A stretch of DNA of 64,000 nucleotides from Dinoroseobacter sp. (lineage in GTDB: Bacteria > Pseudomonadota > Alphaproteobacteria > Rhodobacterales > Rhodobacteraceae), in contig JASJAW010000009.1 in the NCBI GenBank assembly GCA_030066795.1, positions 1 through 64,000 of the forward strand, given 5' to 3'. The notes below the pieces were generated by a model. It made no database searches. It had not been told where the DNA came from and saw only the letters and a list, made by a program, of their open reading frames with translations. Made by a program: the position numbers and the translations under genes. This document shows, one piece after another, positions 8,113-16,362 of this stretch. Position 1 is the first letter of the stretch. Each line of letters begins with the position of its first letter.

Positions 8113-9128
8113 AGAAACCTGACTTGCCGTATGTTGAAATAAAGAAAACTAAGGGAAGGACATATTTCTATTTTGTCCAGAAAAAGAAATACACGCGTCT
8201 TCCCAACAACCCGGATTCTAAAGAGTTCATGGAAGAATACTGGAAGATCCGTTCGGGAAAAAAGCGGCTCGAAGTGAAAACTAGTTGGGATAACCTAATC
8301 ACTCAATACTACCGCACCTCAAACTATCAAGCGCTGGCAAGAGGTACAAAGGCCAACTATCGCCGCCATTGCGAAGAGATAAGAGAAAAGAACGGTTCAA
8401 CGGATGTTCGGCTGTTCAAGCGCAGGCATGCTTTAGCCGCACGAGACACCCTTCATGAGACTTGGTCAAAGGCAAATGAACGGCTCGCCATACTTTCCAT
8501 TCTCTGCAACCTAGCGGTCGATCTGGAATGGATAGATCGAAACCCGGTTACAGGCATTTCAAAACTAAAGGGCGGTTCCTACGAAGCATGGTCCAGCAGC
8601 AAGCTAGACGCTTATGAGCGGCATTGTGATGTCCACGGCCTTACGACCGCCCGCACTATCTATGAGCTTTGCGTTGGAACCGGCCAACGTATCGGCGATT
8701 GCATAAAAATGACCTGGGAAGACTTCGATGGCGAGTTCATGCAGGTCATACAGGAAAAGACCGGAACAACGATCTGGATTTACTGCCCCATCCGTCTGCA
8801 ACGGCATTTGGCGACTTTGCCCCGCTCAGGTCGTCACATTTTGGCGCGCAACCTAATCCATCCACTTAGCAAGCGTGCGGCGCAGAAAGCAGTCGAAGAA
8901 GTGAGGGAAGCGATCGGGGTTATGCGGGGTCCTTCCCGGCTCGTGTCACATGGTTGGCGCTAAACGGCCGCTGAGTTGCTGGCCGAGGCCGGATGTAGTG
9001 ACAGCGAAATACAAGCCGTTACCGGCCACGAAACACTCGCCATGCTTCAAAAGTATCGCGCCCGAGCGAGCCAGAAAAGTGCCCTAAGCGAGCGCAGCAA
9101 AAGCGCAGGCGGTAAGACCAGAACATGA
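8109..9128 (+). pseudogene. Tyrosine-type site-specific integrase, interrupted by an in-frame ochre codon
   Basis: The frame from 8109 reads 284 residues of a tyrosine recombinase and stops at TAA 8961-8963. The frame then continues without a shift for 54 more codons to TGA 9126-9128, and that part carries the rest of the catalytic domain. Visible catalytic residues are R194 (GTGQRIGD), H281 and R284 (SHGWR), then after the stop H307 (VTGHE) and the nucleophile Y316 (LQKYRA). Relatives read HGLRKTAA here and this gene reads HGWR-stop-TAA, so a Lys AAA to TAA change fits. As written the product lacks the tyrosine and should be inactive unless the stop is read through. A sequencing error is the main alternative. 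Confidence 0.85.
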
Positions 9129-9210
9129 ACAGAACAAGAAACTCCGAAACTCGGAGGGCCGCGGTCTGCTTTACAGCGCGCAATGAGTCGGATTTCGTCA
9201 GGAATACAAT

Positions 9211-9255
9211 TGGTGCGGGTGGAGGGACTTGAACCCCCACGCCTTGCGGCGCCAG
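9211..9255. other. Candidate attachment site in the tRNA-Leu 3' part
   Basis: The 3' half of the tRNA-Leu gene (T arm, acceptor strand and encoded CCA, minus strand) faces the integrase gene. Integrases of this class often recombine within such 3' ends. No second copy of this sequence was seen in positions 1-9210, so the other junction would be outside the window or too diverged to see. Confidence 0.35.
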
Positions 9256-9295
9256 AACCTAAATCTGGTGCGTCTACCAATTTCGCCACACCCGC
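9211..9295 (-). tRNA. tRNA-Leu (anticodon UAG)
   Basis: On the minus strand a class II tRNA folds from 9295 to 9211. The acceptor arm is GCGGGTG/CACCCGC, followed by discriminator A and a genomically encoded CCA. The D-arm carries GGTAGAC, the anticodon stem CCAGA/TCTGG encloses loop TTTAGGT (anticodon TAG), there is a variable arm and a T-arm with GGTTCAAGTCC. It decodes CUA and probably other CUN leucine codons. The open frames that overlap it on the minus strand are artefacts. Confidence 0.95.
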
Positions 9296-9360
9296 AGTCC
9301 AGCGGCTCTTAGCAAACCGTTTCAGGCTTTCAAAGGGGCAATTGCGACGAGGACGTTTTC

Positions 9361-9388
9361 ATGACAGTAACAACTTGGTCCGTATAAT
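9361..9388 (+). promoter_or_regulatory. Candidate promoter of the Hint-domain gene
   Basis: ATGACA at 9361-9366 and a perfect TATAAT at 9383-9388 are separated by 16 bp, about 60 bp upstream of ATG 9448. The -35 differs from TTGACA at one base. Confidence 0.5.
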
Positions 9389-9447
9389 CCTCGGCGGTTC
9401 TAACGGCGGGTCACGGTCACACAGCCGCCGAAAAAGTGTGAGCAGCT

Positions 9448-10590
9448 ATGGCCGAGTACACGATATGGGCTTTGGCAGCCTCGTTTGTCACGGTGCAGTC
9501 CGACACCGACAGCGACGGGATTCCGGAAACCACCCCGCCGCTCGAAAACCCAAATGCGCCAAATCTCCTATCAGGCTGGACGCAAGGCGCCGGCACACAC
9601 CTTTCCAATCCGTCAGACGGTTTTCAGAGGTACATCACACTCGACAGCAACAGCTGGGTGCCGATTGAGATCTCGGACAATGGCACCGACGACAATTTCG
9701 CGGACAATGACAGCAATCAAACACTGACGGACGCACTCTCATTCGGAGGCCAGAACTACCCGGCGGGCCGAACGGTTGAGGCAGAGTACACCCTTCAGGT
9801 CTCTGACGGCGCCAACACCTACACACTGATCGGCTTCAATATCCGCGAGCCAAACTCCCCGGTTGGCAATTCGTATGGAACGACCGAGGGCCTCGCGTTT
9901 ATCGGCGAGTTTCCTCCGATTGGTGTCCCTTTGCGCGTCATCGGCGCGAGCGAGGGGCCCGGGGGCTCCTCCACACCCGCGGATGACTATGCTGTGCCAC
10001 CTTGCTTTACGCTGGGCACACTGATCGACACTCCGAATGGCCTGTGTCCGGTGGAAGATATCCGCCCGGGCGACCTGGTGCGCACGCGCGACGCGGGCGC
10101 GCAGAGGGTTACATGGGCTGGCGCAGTTGCGCTCGACAGTGCACGGCTGGCGGGCAACCCCAGATTTCGTCCGGTATTAATCAAGGCGGGTGCACTGGGG
10201 GTCGGGCAGCCGGTTCGGGATATGCTGGTTTCGAGACAGCACCGGATCATGCTGCGAGATTGGCGGGCAGAACTGCTCTTTGGATCGAGCGAAGTACTTG
10301 TCGCGGCCGTGGATCTGGTAAATGAGCGAGACATCGTGCAGGTCTATGACCTTGCCCCAGTCACTTATATCCACTTCATGTTCGACCAGCACCAGATCGT
10401 TCGCGCCGACGGGCTTTGGGCCGAAAGCCTGCGGCCTGGACCAGCGGTTCTTGCCACGCTGGGACGGGCGGCTCAGGAAGAACTTTTTGAGCTTTTTCCT
10501 CAACTAAGAGGAGCCGACAAACCCCCTTTTGAAGCAGCGCGGCCTCTCCTGCGGGCTCGGGAAACAAGGGTCCTTACCAGCAAGACCTAG
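9448..10590 (+). CDS. Hint-domain (hedgehog/intein-type) protein
   Basis: This 380-residue protein has an acidic N-terminal half (about residues 1-180, rich in Asp, Asn and Thr) and a C-terminal Hint module. The Hint part starts at C186 in PPCFTLGTLIDT and continues PVEDIRPGDLVRTRDAG and VSRQHRIML. Proteins with this Hint_2 arrangement are abundant in Rhodobacterales and often carry repeats at the N-terminus, though no repeats are obvious here. Hint domains can cleave their own backbone at the conserved Cys, but whether this one does is unknown. No signal peptide is visible. It lies just outside the proposed island, next to the tRNA gene. Confidence 0.85.
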   Translation: MAEYTIWALAASFVTVQSDTDSDGIPETTPPLENPNAPNLLSGWTQGAGTHLSNPSDGFQRYITLDSNSWVPIEISDNGTDDNFADNDSNQTLTDALSFGGQNYPAGRTVEAEYTLQVSDGANTYTLIGFNIREPNSPVGNSYGTTEGLAFIGEFPPIGVPLRVIGASEGPGGSSTPADDYAVPPCFTLGTLIDTPNGLCPVEDIRPGDLVRTRDAGAQRVTWAGAVALDSARLAGNPRFRPVLIKAGALGVGQPVRDMLVSRQHRIMLRDWRAELLFGSSEVLVAAVDLVNERDIVQVYDLAPVTYIHFMFDQHQIVRADGLWAESLRPGPAVLATLGRAAQEELFELFPQLRGADKPPFEAARPLLRARETRVLTSKT

Positions 10591-12212
10591 CCAGTCTCCA
10601 ATGCGCGAAAAACAGTCGGCACCATTTCCGGCAAGTCCTCAGCAATCAGCCCCTGCCCGAAAGCGCGTGCAGCCTCGACGTGGACCCAAGCCGCGCTTTG
10701 GGCCGCCTCCAGTGCGGACAAGCCACGCGCCATGAGGCCGCAAATCAAGCCTGCCAGGACATCTCCGGCCCCGGCGGTCGCAAGCCATGGGACAGCCCGG
10801 TCGTAAACTGCCGCGTTGACCCGGCAATTTCCCTGCGCGTCCGCAATCACCGTGTCAGGCCCCTTGAACAGAATTGTGCAGCCAGCCCGTGCCGCGGCCT
10901 CTCGTGTTGCATCGACTTTGGAATAGGCCGGTCCGCGCCTCGGCGCCGCGGAGAGTTTGGCCGCTAAATCGGGAAAGAGCTTTTCGAACTCGCCGCCATG
11001 GGGCGTTAGCACCGTTTCTGTTCCCTGAGTAAGTTCGAAAAGCGTTTCCGGACGTCCGGTGAAACTGGTCAAGGCGTCTGCATCAAGCACCACGTTACGA
11101 TCGAACCCAAGCGCCGTGCGCACCAGAGACTCTGTTGCTTCACCGACCCCGAGCCCTGGGCCGAGACACAGTGCGTTGAAGCGCGCGTCGTCGAGCAGTT
11201 CGGCCAGGTCACTTGCGTTGTCGCAACGCTTGAGCATGATCGCGGTCAACTGCGCGGCGCATTCCATTATCGCGCTGCCTGGAGCTGCGAGCGTCACCAG
11301 ACCTGACCCAATTCGCAATGCCCCGCGCGCCGCCAGCCGCGCAGCCCCGGATCGTGCCACCGGACCGGAGAGTACCAGTGCGTGACCGTGGATATATTTA
11401 TGTCCAAAGCGATGCTTCTCTAACATCCGCAAGTCTGGCCTGGATTGGCGCGCGACGTCGACAGGCGGGATCGATGGGTTGCCCCGGACCCGGCTTTGTA
11501 CGTTATCAAGACCAATATCGGCGACCACCGTCTTTCCGCAAACGGTAGAGCACCCTGCCAACACATGACCGAGCTTCTTCCGATGAAAAGAAACTGTAAG
11601 GTTCGCTGCCGCGGCCCCTGTACCTCCATGTGCTGGCTCAAGCATACGGCCCGAATCTGCGTCCAAACCACTCGGGATATCCACGGCGACCACTCTCGGG
11701 AAACCGAGGTTTGGATGGTTTTGATACGCGCGATCTGAAAACGAAGACGCGGCGTCTTCAAGATTCTTCAGAACCAGTGTCAAATCCCCCAGTGGGCGGG
11801 TCAGCCCGGTACCAAAAAGCGCATCCACGATAAGATCACTAGCCTGCCAAGCGTCGCCCAAGTCGAGGGCGTCCAAAAGCGAGCCTGTGGCGCCCAAATC
11901 GCACCAAGCGACGTAATTAGCTTTAGCATCCGGCGGCAGTTTTTCCGGATCACCGTATAGGAAAACCGCAACCTCCCAACCCCAGTTTCTGAGCAGCCGA
12001 GCGATGACGAACCCATCCCCGCCGTTGTTTCCGGGCCCGCAGAGCACCACCGCACTGTGAGGCGCGGCGCGCATTATTGGCCATTCGCGAAACACCGCTT
12101 CAACAACGCCGCGCCCTGCCCGCTCCATCAGCTCAAGCCCGGTCACTGCACCGCTTTCCATAGCCGCAGTCTCGATTGAGCGCATTTGCGCCGCTGTTAG
12201 CAGTTCGGTCAT
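10587..12212 (-). CDS. nnr: Bifunctional NAD(P)H-hydrate epimerase / ADP-dependent NAD(P)H-hydrate dehydratase
   Basis: This 541-residue protein repairs damaged nicotinamide cofactors. The N-terminal YjeF_N epimerase domain shows MERAGRGV and CGPGNNGGDGFVIARLL, and the C-terminal ribokinase-like dehydratase domain shows LDADALTSF, LTPHGGEFEKLF and the ATP-site ATAGAGDVLAGLICG. The length fits the fused bacterial family. I chose the MTELLTAAQM start (12212), the usual family N-terminus, over an in-frame ATG 20 codons upstream. An AAAGG lies just before it. The gene is divergent from glnB and ends 3 bp inside the Hint gene stop region. Confidence 0.94.
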   Translation of the reverse strand: MTELLTAAQMRSIETAAMESGAVTGLELMERAGRGVVEAVFREWPIMRAAPHSAVVLCGPGNNGGDGFVIARLLRNWGWEVAVFLYGDPEKLPPDAKANYVAWCDLGATGSLLDALDLGDAWQASDLIVDALFGTGLTRPLGDLTLVLKNLEDAASSFSDRAYQNHPNLGFPRVVAVDIPSGLDADSGRMLEPAHGGTGAAAANLTVSFHRKKLGHVLAGCSTVCGKTVVADIGLDNVQSRVRGNPSIPPVDVARQSRPDLRMLEKHRFGHKYIHGHALVLSGPVARSGAARLAARGALRIGSGLVTLAAPGSAIMECAAQLTAIMLKRCDNASDLAELLDDARFNALCLGPGLGVGEATESLVRTALGFDRNVVLDADALTSFTGRPETLFELTQGTETVLTPHGGEFEKLFPDLAAKLSAAPRRGPAYSKVDATREAAARAGCTILFKGPDTVIADAQGNCRVNAAVYDRAVPWLATAGAGDVLAGLICGLMARGLSALEAAQSAAWVHVEAARAFGQGLIAEDLPEMVPTVFRALETG

Positions 12213-12238
12213 CGTGCCTTTGCTCAAAGTTTTCAACT

Positions 12239-12266
12239 TGCACAAATTATGAGCAGGCTGCACAAA
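12239..12266. promoter_or_regulatory. Direct repeat in the nnr-glnB intergenic region
   Basis: TGCACAAA occurs at 12239-12246 and again at 12259-12266, exactly 20 bp apart (two helical turns), followed by TT or ATT. The TGCAC core recalls half-sites of nitrogen regulator NtrC, but a proper dyad is not visible, so this is only a candidate activator site for glnB. Confidence 0.35.
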
Positions 12267-12346
12267 ATTCACACCGCATCGTGGAATTCGCCAACACGCT
12301 CAACGCGCAGCCATGCTAGCGAATTGTGGACGGGAAATGAAAGTGA

Positions 12347-12721
<375 letters not shown>

Positions 12722-12789
12722 GAAATCTCACCGGCGTTACACACGCCGACCAAGCAACCAGTAAAAAATCGACTGAAAGGGAAAGGTCA

Positions 12790-14196
12790 ATGAGCAAAGA
12801 CGCTGTTCTCAAGACCATTAAGGACGAGGAAATCGAATACGTCGATATCCGCTTTACGGACCCGCGCGGCAAGTTACAGCACGTGACGGTGATGTCCGAT
12901 CAGGTGGATGCCGACTTCCTGGAAGAAGGGTTTATGTTCGACGGTTCCTCCATCGCTGGCTGGAAGTCGATCGACCAGTCCGACATGAAGCTGATGCCGG
13001 ACACCGACAGCGCCTATATCGACCCGTTCTACGCAGAGAAAACGCTTTGCGTGCACTGCTCTATCGTGGAGCCGGATACAGGCGAGAAGTACGGGCGCGA
13101 CCCGCGCGGCACCGCTGAGAAAGCAGAAGCCTATCTGAAGTCTTCAGGTATCGGTGACGTGTCATACTTCGGCCCCGAAGCAGAATTCTTCCTGTTTGAC
13201 GACGTGCGCTTCTCGACTGAAATGAACAAGTGCTCGTTCGAAGTCGACGCTCAGGATGCGTCCTGGAACACCGACACCGAGTACGAGATGGGCAACATGG
13301 GCCATCGTCCGGGCATCAAGGGCGGCTACTTCCCGGTCAACCCGACCGACGCCGCGCAGGATCTACGCTCGGAGATGCTCTCGACCATGAAGCGCATTGG
13401 CATGACGGTCGATAAGCACCACCACGAAGTGGCGTCCTGCCAGCACGAACTGGGTCTGATCTTCAGCTCGCTAACCAAGCAGGCCGACGAGCTGCAGAAG
13501 TACAAATATGTGATTCACAACGTCGCCCATGCCTATGGCAAGTCGGCAACTTTTATGCCGAAGCCGATCGCAGGCGACAACGGCACCGGCATGCACGTGA
13601 ACATGTCGATCTGGAAAGACGGCAAGCCGCTCTTTGCGGGTGACAAGTATGCGGACCTGTCTCAGGAAGCGCTGTACTTCATCGGCGGCATCCTGAAGCA
13701 CGCCAAGACGCTGAACGCCTTCACCAACCCGTCGACCAACTCCTACAAGCGTCTGATCCCGGGTTTTGAAGCCCCTGTTCTGCGCGCCTACTCCGCCCGG
13801 AACCGCTCCGGCTGCGTGCGGATCCCATGGACGGAAAGCCCGAAGGCCAAGCGCGTCGAGGCCCGCTTCCCCGATCCGTCAGCCAACCCGTACCTATGCT
13901 TCGCGGCCCTGCTGATGGCTGGCCTCGACGGTATCAAGAACAAGATCGATCCGGGCGAAGCTTCCGACAAAGACCTGTACGATCTGCCGCCAGAAGAGCT
14001 GGCAGAGATCCCAACGGTTTGCGCATCCCTGCGTGAAGCGCTGGAAGCACTGGAAGCCGATCACGACTTCTTGCTGGCTGGTGACGTGTTCACAAAAGAC
14101 CAGATCGAAGGTTATGCGGAGCTGAAGTGGGAAGAGGTTTACGCCTACGAGCACACGCCGCATCCAATGGAATACAAGCTCTACTATAGCTGCTAA
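12790..14196 (+). CDS. glnA: Type I glutamine synthetase
   Basis: This 468-residue enzyme condenses ammonia and glutamate to glutamine with ATP. It has the bacterial GSI length and landmarks: FDGSSIAGW near the N-terminus, [10 protein letters not shown], the Mg/ATP region around [23 protein letters not shown], and the adenylylation tyrosine Y397 in [10 protein letters not shown]. GlnE/GlnD-type covalent control is therefore expected through the P-II protein encoded upstream. An AAAGG precedes the ATG. A strong terminator follows at 14217. Confidence 0.98.
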   Translation: MSKDAVLKTIKDEEIEYVDIRFTDPRGKLQHVTVMSDQVDADFLEEGFMFDGSSIAGWKSIDQSDMKLMPDTDSAYIDPFYAEKTLCVHCSIVEPDTGEKYGRDPRGTAEKAEAYLKSSGIGDVSYFGPEAEFFLFDDVRFSTEMNKCSFEVDAQDASWNTDTEYEMGNMGHRPGIKGGYFPVNPTDAAQDLRSEMLSTMKRIGMTVDKHHHEVASCQHELGLIFSSLTKQADELQKYKYVIHNVAHAYGKSATFMPKPIAGDNGTGMHVNMSIWKDGKPLFAGDKYADLSQEALYFIGGILKHAKTLNAFTNPSTNSYKRLIPGFEAPVLRAYSARNRSGCVRIPWTESPKAKRVEARFPDPSANPYLCFAALLMAGLDGIKNKIDPGEASDKDLYDLPPEELAEIPTVCASLREALEALEADHDFLLAGDVFTKDQIEGYAELKWEEVYAYEHTPHPMEYKLYYSC

Positions 14197-14216
14197 ACAA
14201 CCGCAGCGAGAGTTCC

Positions 14217-14245
14217 AAGGGCGCCTTTCGGGGCGCCCTTTTCTT
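14217..14245 (+). terminator. Rho-independent terminator after glnA
   Basis: AAGGGCGCC (14217-14225) pairs perfectly with GGCGCCCTT (14232-14240) across a 6-base loop and runs into TTTTCTT. Confidence 0.93.
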
Positions 14246-14327
14246 ACAAAAAGCCCTGAAATCGGCCTTGCAATACCCTGAAGCCTGCCCGGGCGCGCCA
14301 CATTTTCTCCTTTTTGACTGGTGATGG

Positions 14328-14343
14328 TTAACTCAACCTTAAC
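14328..14343. promoter_or_regulatory. Perfect CtrA-type box
   Basis: TTAA-CTCAACC-TTAAC at 14328-14343 matches the TTAA-N7-TTAAC binding site of the alphaproteobacterial response regulator CtrA. It is embedded in the dyad GGTTAA...TTAACC (14326-14344) and lies about 75 bp upstream of the small membrane protein gene. Confidence 0.6.
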
Positions 14344-14415
14344 CGGTATAGGGCCACAACGGCGCCCGTATCGGTACGCATCGAAAACGGCGCTTAGACC
14401 GGGAAGGACGTAGAA

Positions 14416-14766
14416 ATGTCGTACGGGAATGTAGAGGCCTCTTTGGAAGCGCAGCAACAGCCGCGCACGAGTGCTATGAAGTTCAGCTGGCAACGCGGCG
14501 CTAAAAGCGCGAGCGGGCCACAGCCCGAAGTTCCGACCGATTATATCGTGCACAAAATGCGCAGCACGCTGCGTCCCGAAATCGGAGTCGCCCCGCAAGA
14601 ACTGCGCGCCATCCGGTTTATCGAGGTTTTCCTGTTCTTGGTGTTCTTCCCGCTCGGGTTTGCCCTGAACCGCTACAACAAGGTTTTTGGACCGAGCCTT
14701 GCGATGTCCGTGATGCTGTTTTCGGCTTGGTGGGGCGTGGTTCTGAGCCTGATCTATCATCTTTAA
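14416..14766 (+). CDS. Small two-helix membrane protein of unknown function
   Basis: This 116-residue protein has a hydrophilic N-terminal half (residues 1-60, with IVHKMRSTLRPEIGVAPQELRAIRFIE) and two membrane segments at about 68-86 (FLFLVFFPLGFAL) and 93-113 (LAMSVMLFSAWWGVVLSLIYHL). I do not recognise a named family. It stands alone between two terminators and its upstream region carries a perfect CtrA-type box, which suggests control with the cell cycle, motility or gene-transfer-agent regulon. The ATG follows GGGAAGGACG. Confidence 0.8.
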   Translation: MSYGNVEASLEAQQQPRTSAMKFSWQRGAKSASGPQPEVPTDYIVHKMRSTLRPEIGVAPQELRAIRFIEVFLFLVFFPLGFALNRYNKVFGPSLAMSVMLFSAWWGVVLSLIYHL

Positions 14767-14820
14767 ATCGGAACAGCCGCTTCAAAACGGGGCGGCTTTG
14801 GTTTGAAAACGAACCAACAG

Positions 14821-14845
14821 GGCGCGGAAACCGCGCCTTTTTTTT
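14821..14845 (+). terminator. Rho-independent terminator
   Basis: GGCGCGG, loop AAA, CCGCGCC (14821-14837), then eight T residues to 14845. It ends the small membrane protein transcript. Confidence 0.92.
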
Positions 14846-14934
14846 CTGTCGAATTCACCGCAAAAGTCTGTCGCAAACAGAACTGACCATTTTGCGACCT
14901 CCGGCAATCCTGTTGCCCTGACGACGGGACTGTC

Positions 14935-16260
14935 ATGGACGATTGCTACCGAAATAACCGAAAGATCGACCCATCGCGCGGGGCCCTGCTCGGCGATGGA
15001 ACACTGAACGACAATGACCGGGTCGAAATTGGACCGACACAACTGTCCTACTCTGCTTGGGCTGAGAAAGGCCTGACGCTCCCCGATCTTCCTCAAATGC
15101 GGGCCTACAGGCTTTCTAGGCTGGTCGCACAGCTTCAGAACGCCGACGTCGCAGGCCTACTGCTGTTTGACCCGCTCAACATTCGATATGCGACCGACAC
15201 AACCAACATGCAACTCTGGAACACGCACAACCCGTTCCGGGCCGCCTTGGTTTGCGCGGATGGCTACATGGTCTTGTGGGACTACAAGAATGCCCCCTTT
15301 CTTGCAGACCACACTCCGTTGGTGCACGAGGTTCGCTCCGGCGCATCCATGTTCTATTTCGTGACCGGCGAGGCTGTCGATGACGCTGCAACCCGATTTG
15401 CATCTGAGGTTGCGGATCTACTGCAACAGCATGCCGGCACAAATCGCCACTTGGCCGTGGACAAGATCATGATCTCCGGATTGCGCGCGCTCGAACGCAC
15501 TGGCCTCGATGTCTTGCCCGGGGAGCCCCTTGCCGAACGCGCCCGCTCCATAAAGGGCCCTGACGAGATACGCGCCATGCGTTGCGCGATGGAGGCGTGC
15601 GAGGCGTCGGTTGCGGTGATGCAGGAGGCTGCCGAGCCCGGCCTGAGCGAAGATGAAATCTGGTCAGTCCTGCACGCTGAAAACATCCGTCGTGGCGGGG
15701 AATGGATCGAAACGCGTCTTCTTTCTACCGGACCACGGACCAACCCCTGGTTTCAGGAGTGCGGACCAAGAATTCTGCAGAATAACGAAATCCTTGCCTT
15801 CGACACTGATCTTGTCGGTTGTTACGGGATCTGCACCGACATTTCACGCACATGGTGGATCGGTGATCGGGCACCCCGCCCGGATATGGTGGACGCGATG
15901 TTACATGCCGTCGAACATATCCAGACGAACATGTCGCTATTGCAGCCGGGCACACATTTTGACGAGCTGACCTTTGGCGGACATCAGTTAGACCCGCGTT
16001 ACGAGGCTCGCAAGTATTCTTGCCGGTTTCATGGTGTGGGATTGTGCGATGAGTGGCCGCTTATCGCGTACCCATCCGAATACATGTCCGGGGCCTTTGA
16101 TGCCACTTTGCAGCCGGGCATGGTCCTTTGCGTCGAGGCTCTGGTCGGAGAGGAAAACGGTGATTTTTGCATCAAACTCGAAGATCAGGTCCTAGTAACA
16201 GAAACCGGTTTTGAGAACCTGACGCAGTACCCCTTTGATCCGCGACTGATGGGACACTAG
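14935..16260 (+). CDS. dddP: Dimethylsulfoniopropionate (DMSP) lyase DddP, M24 metallopeptidase fold
   Basis: This 441-residue protein cleaves DMSP to dimethyl sulfide and acrylate in the cytoplasm. Although built on the M24 creatinase/aminopeptidase fold, it carries DddP signatures throughout: RKIDPSRGA and NDNDRVEIGPTQL at the N-terminus, TNMQLWNTHNPFRA, and RFHGVGLCDEWPL. The metal ligands known for the Ruegeria enzyme (D295, D297, D307, H371, E406, E421) and its catalytic D377 all appear here shifted by exactly five: D290, D292, D302, H366, E401, E416 and D372. This makes the call much safer than for a generic peptidase. No other DMSP gene lies in the window. Confidence 0.93.
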   Translation: MDDCYRNNRKIDPSRGALLGDGTLNDNDRVEIGPTQLSYSAWAEKGLTLPDLPQMRAYRLSRLVAQLQNADVAGLLLFDPLNIRYATDTTNMQLWNTHNPFRAALVCADGYMVLWDYKNAPFLADHTPLVHEVRSGASMFYFVTGEAVDDAATRFASEVADLLQQHAGTNRHLAVDKIMISGLRALERTGLDVLPGEPLAERARSIKGPDEIRAMRCAMEACEASVAVMQEAAEPGLSEDEIWSVLHAENIRRGGEWIETRLLSTGPRTNPWFQECGPRILQNNEILAFDTDLVGCYGICTDISRTWWIGDRAPRPDMVDAMLHAVEHIQTNMSLLQPGTHFDELTFGGHQLDPRYEARKYSCRFHGVGLCDEWPLIAYPSEYMSGAFDATLQPGMVLCVEALVGEENGDFCIKLEDQVLVTETGFENLTQYPFDPRLMGH

Positions 16261-16362
16261 CCCGCTCCCGGTGCCTCACCCTTGCGTGACAGCCCTGACA
16301 CATGCCTTGCCGGAGAGAGGGGCAGGCCCCATCCTAGAGGCTCAATTCGAAAGGCCCGGACC

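Noticed and set aside
7400-9128. Prophage
   Set aside because: Only regulator, excisionase-like and integrase genes are present; no capsid, tail or lysis gene is visible.
9019-9289. Minus-strand frames of 73 and 80 codons over the tRNA-Leu gene
   Set aside because: They are translations of the tRNA itself, a common annotation artefact.
14935-16260. Generic Xaa-Pro peptidase
   Set aside because: DddP-specific motifs and the residue register fit the DMSP lyase better.
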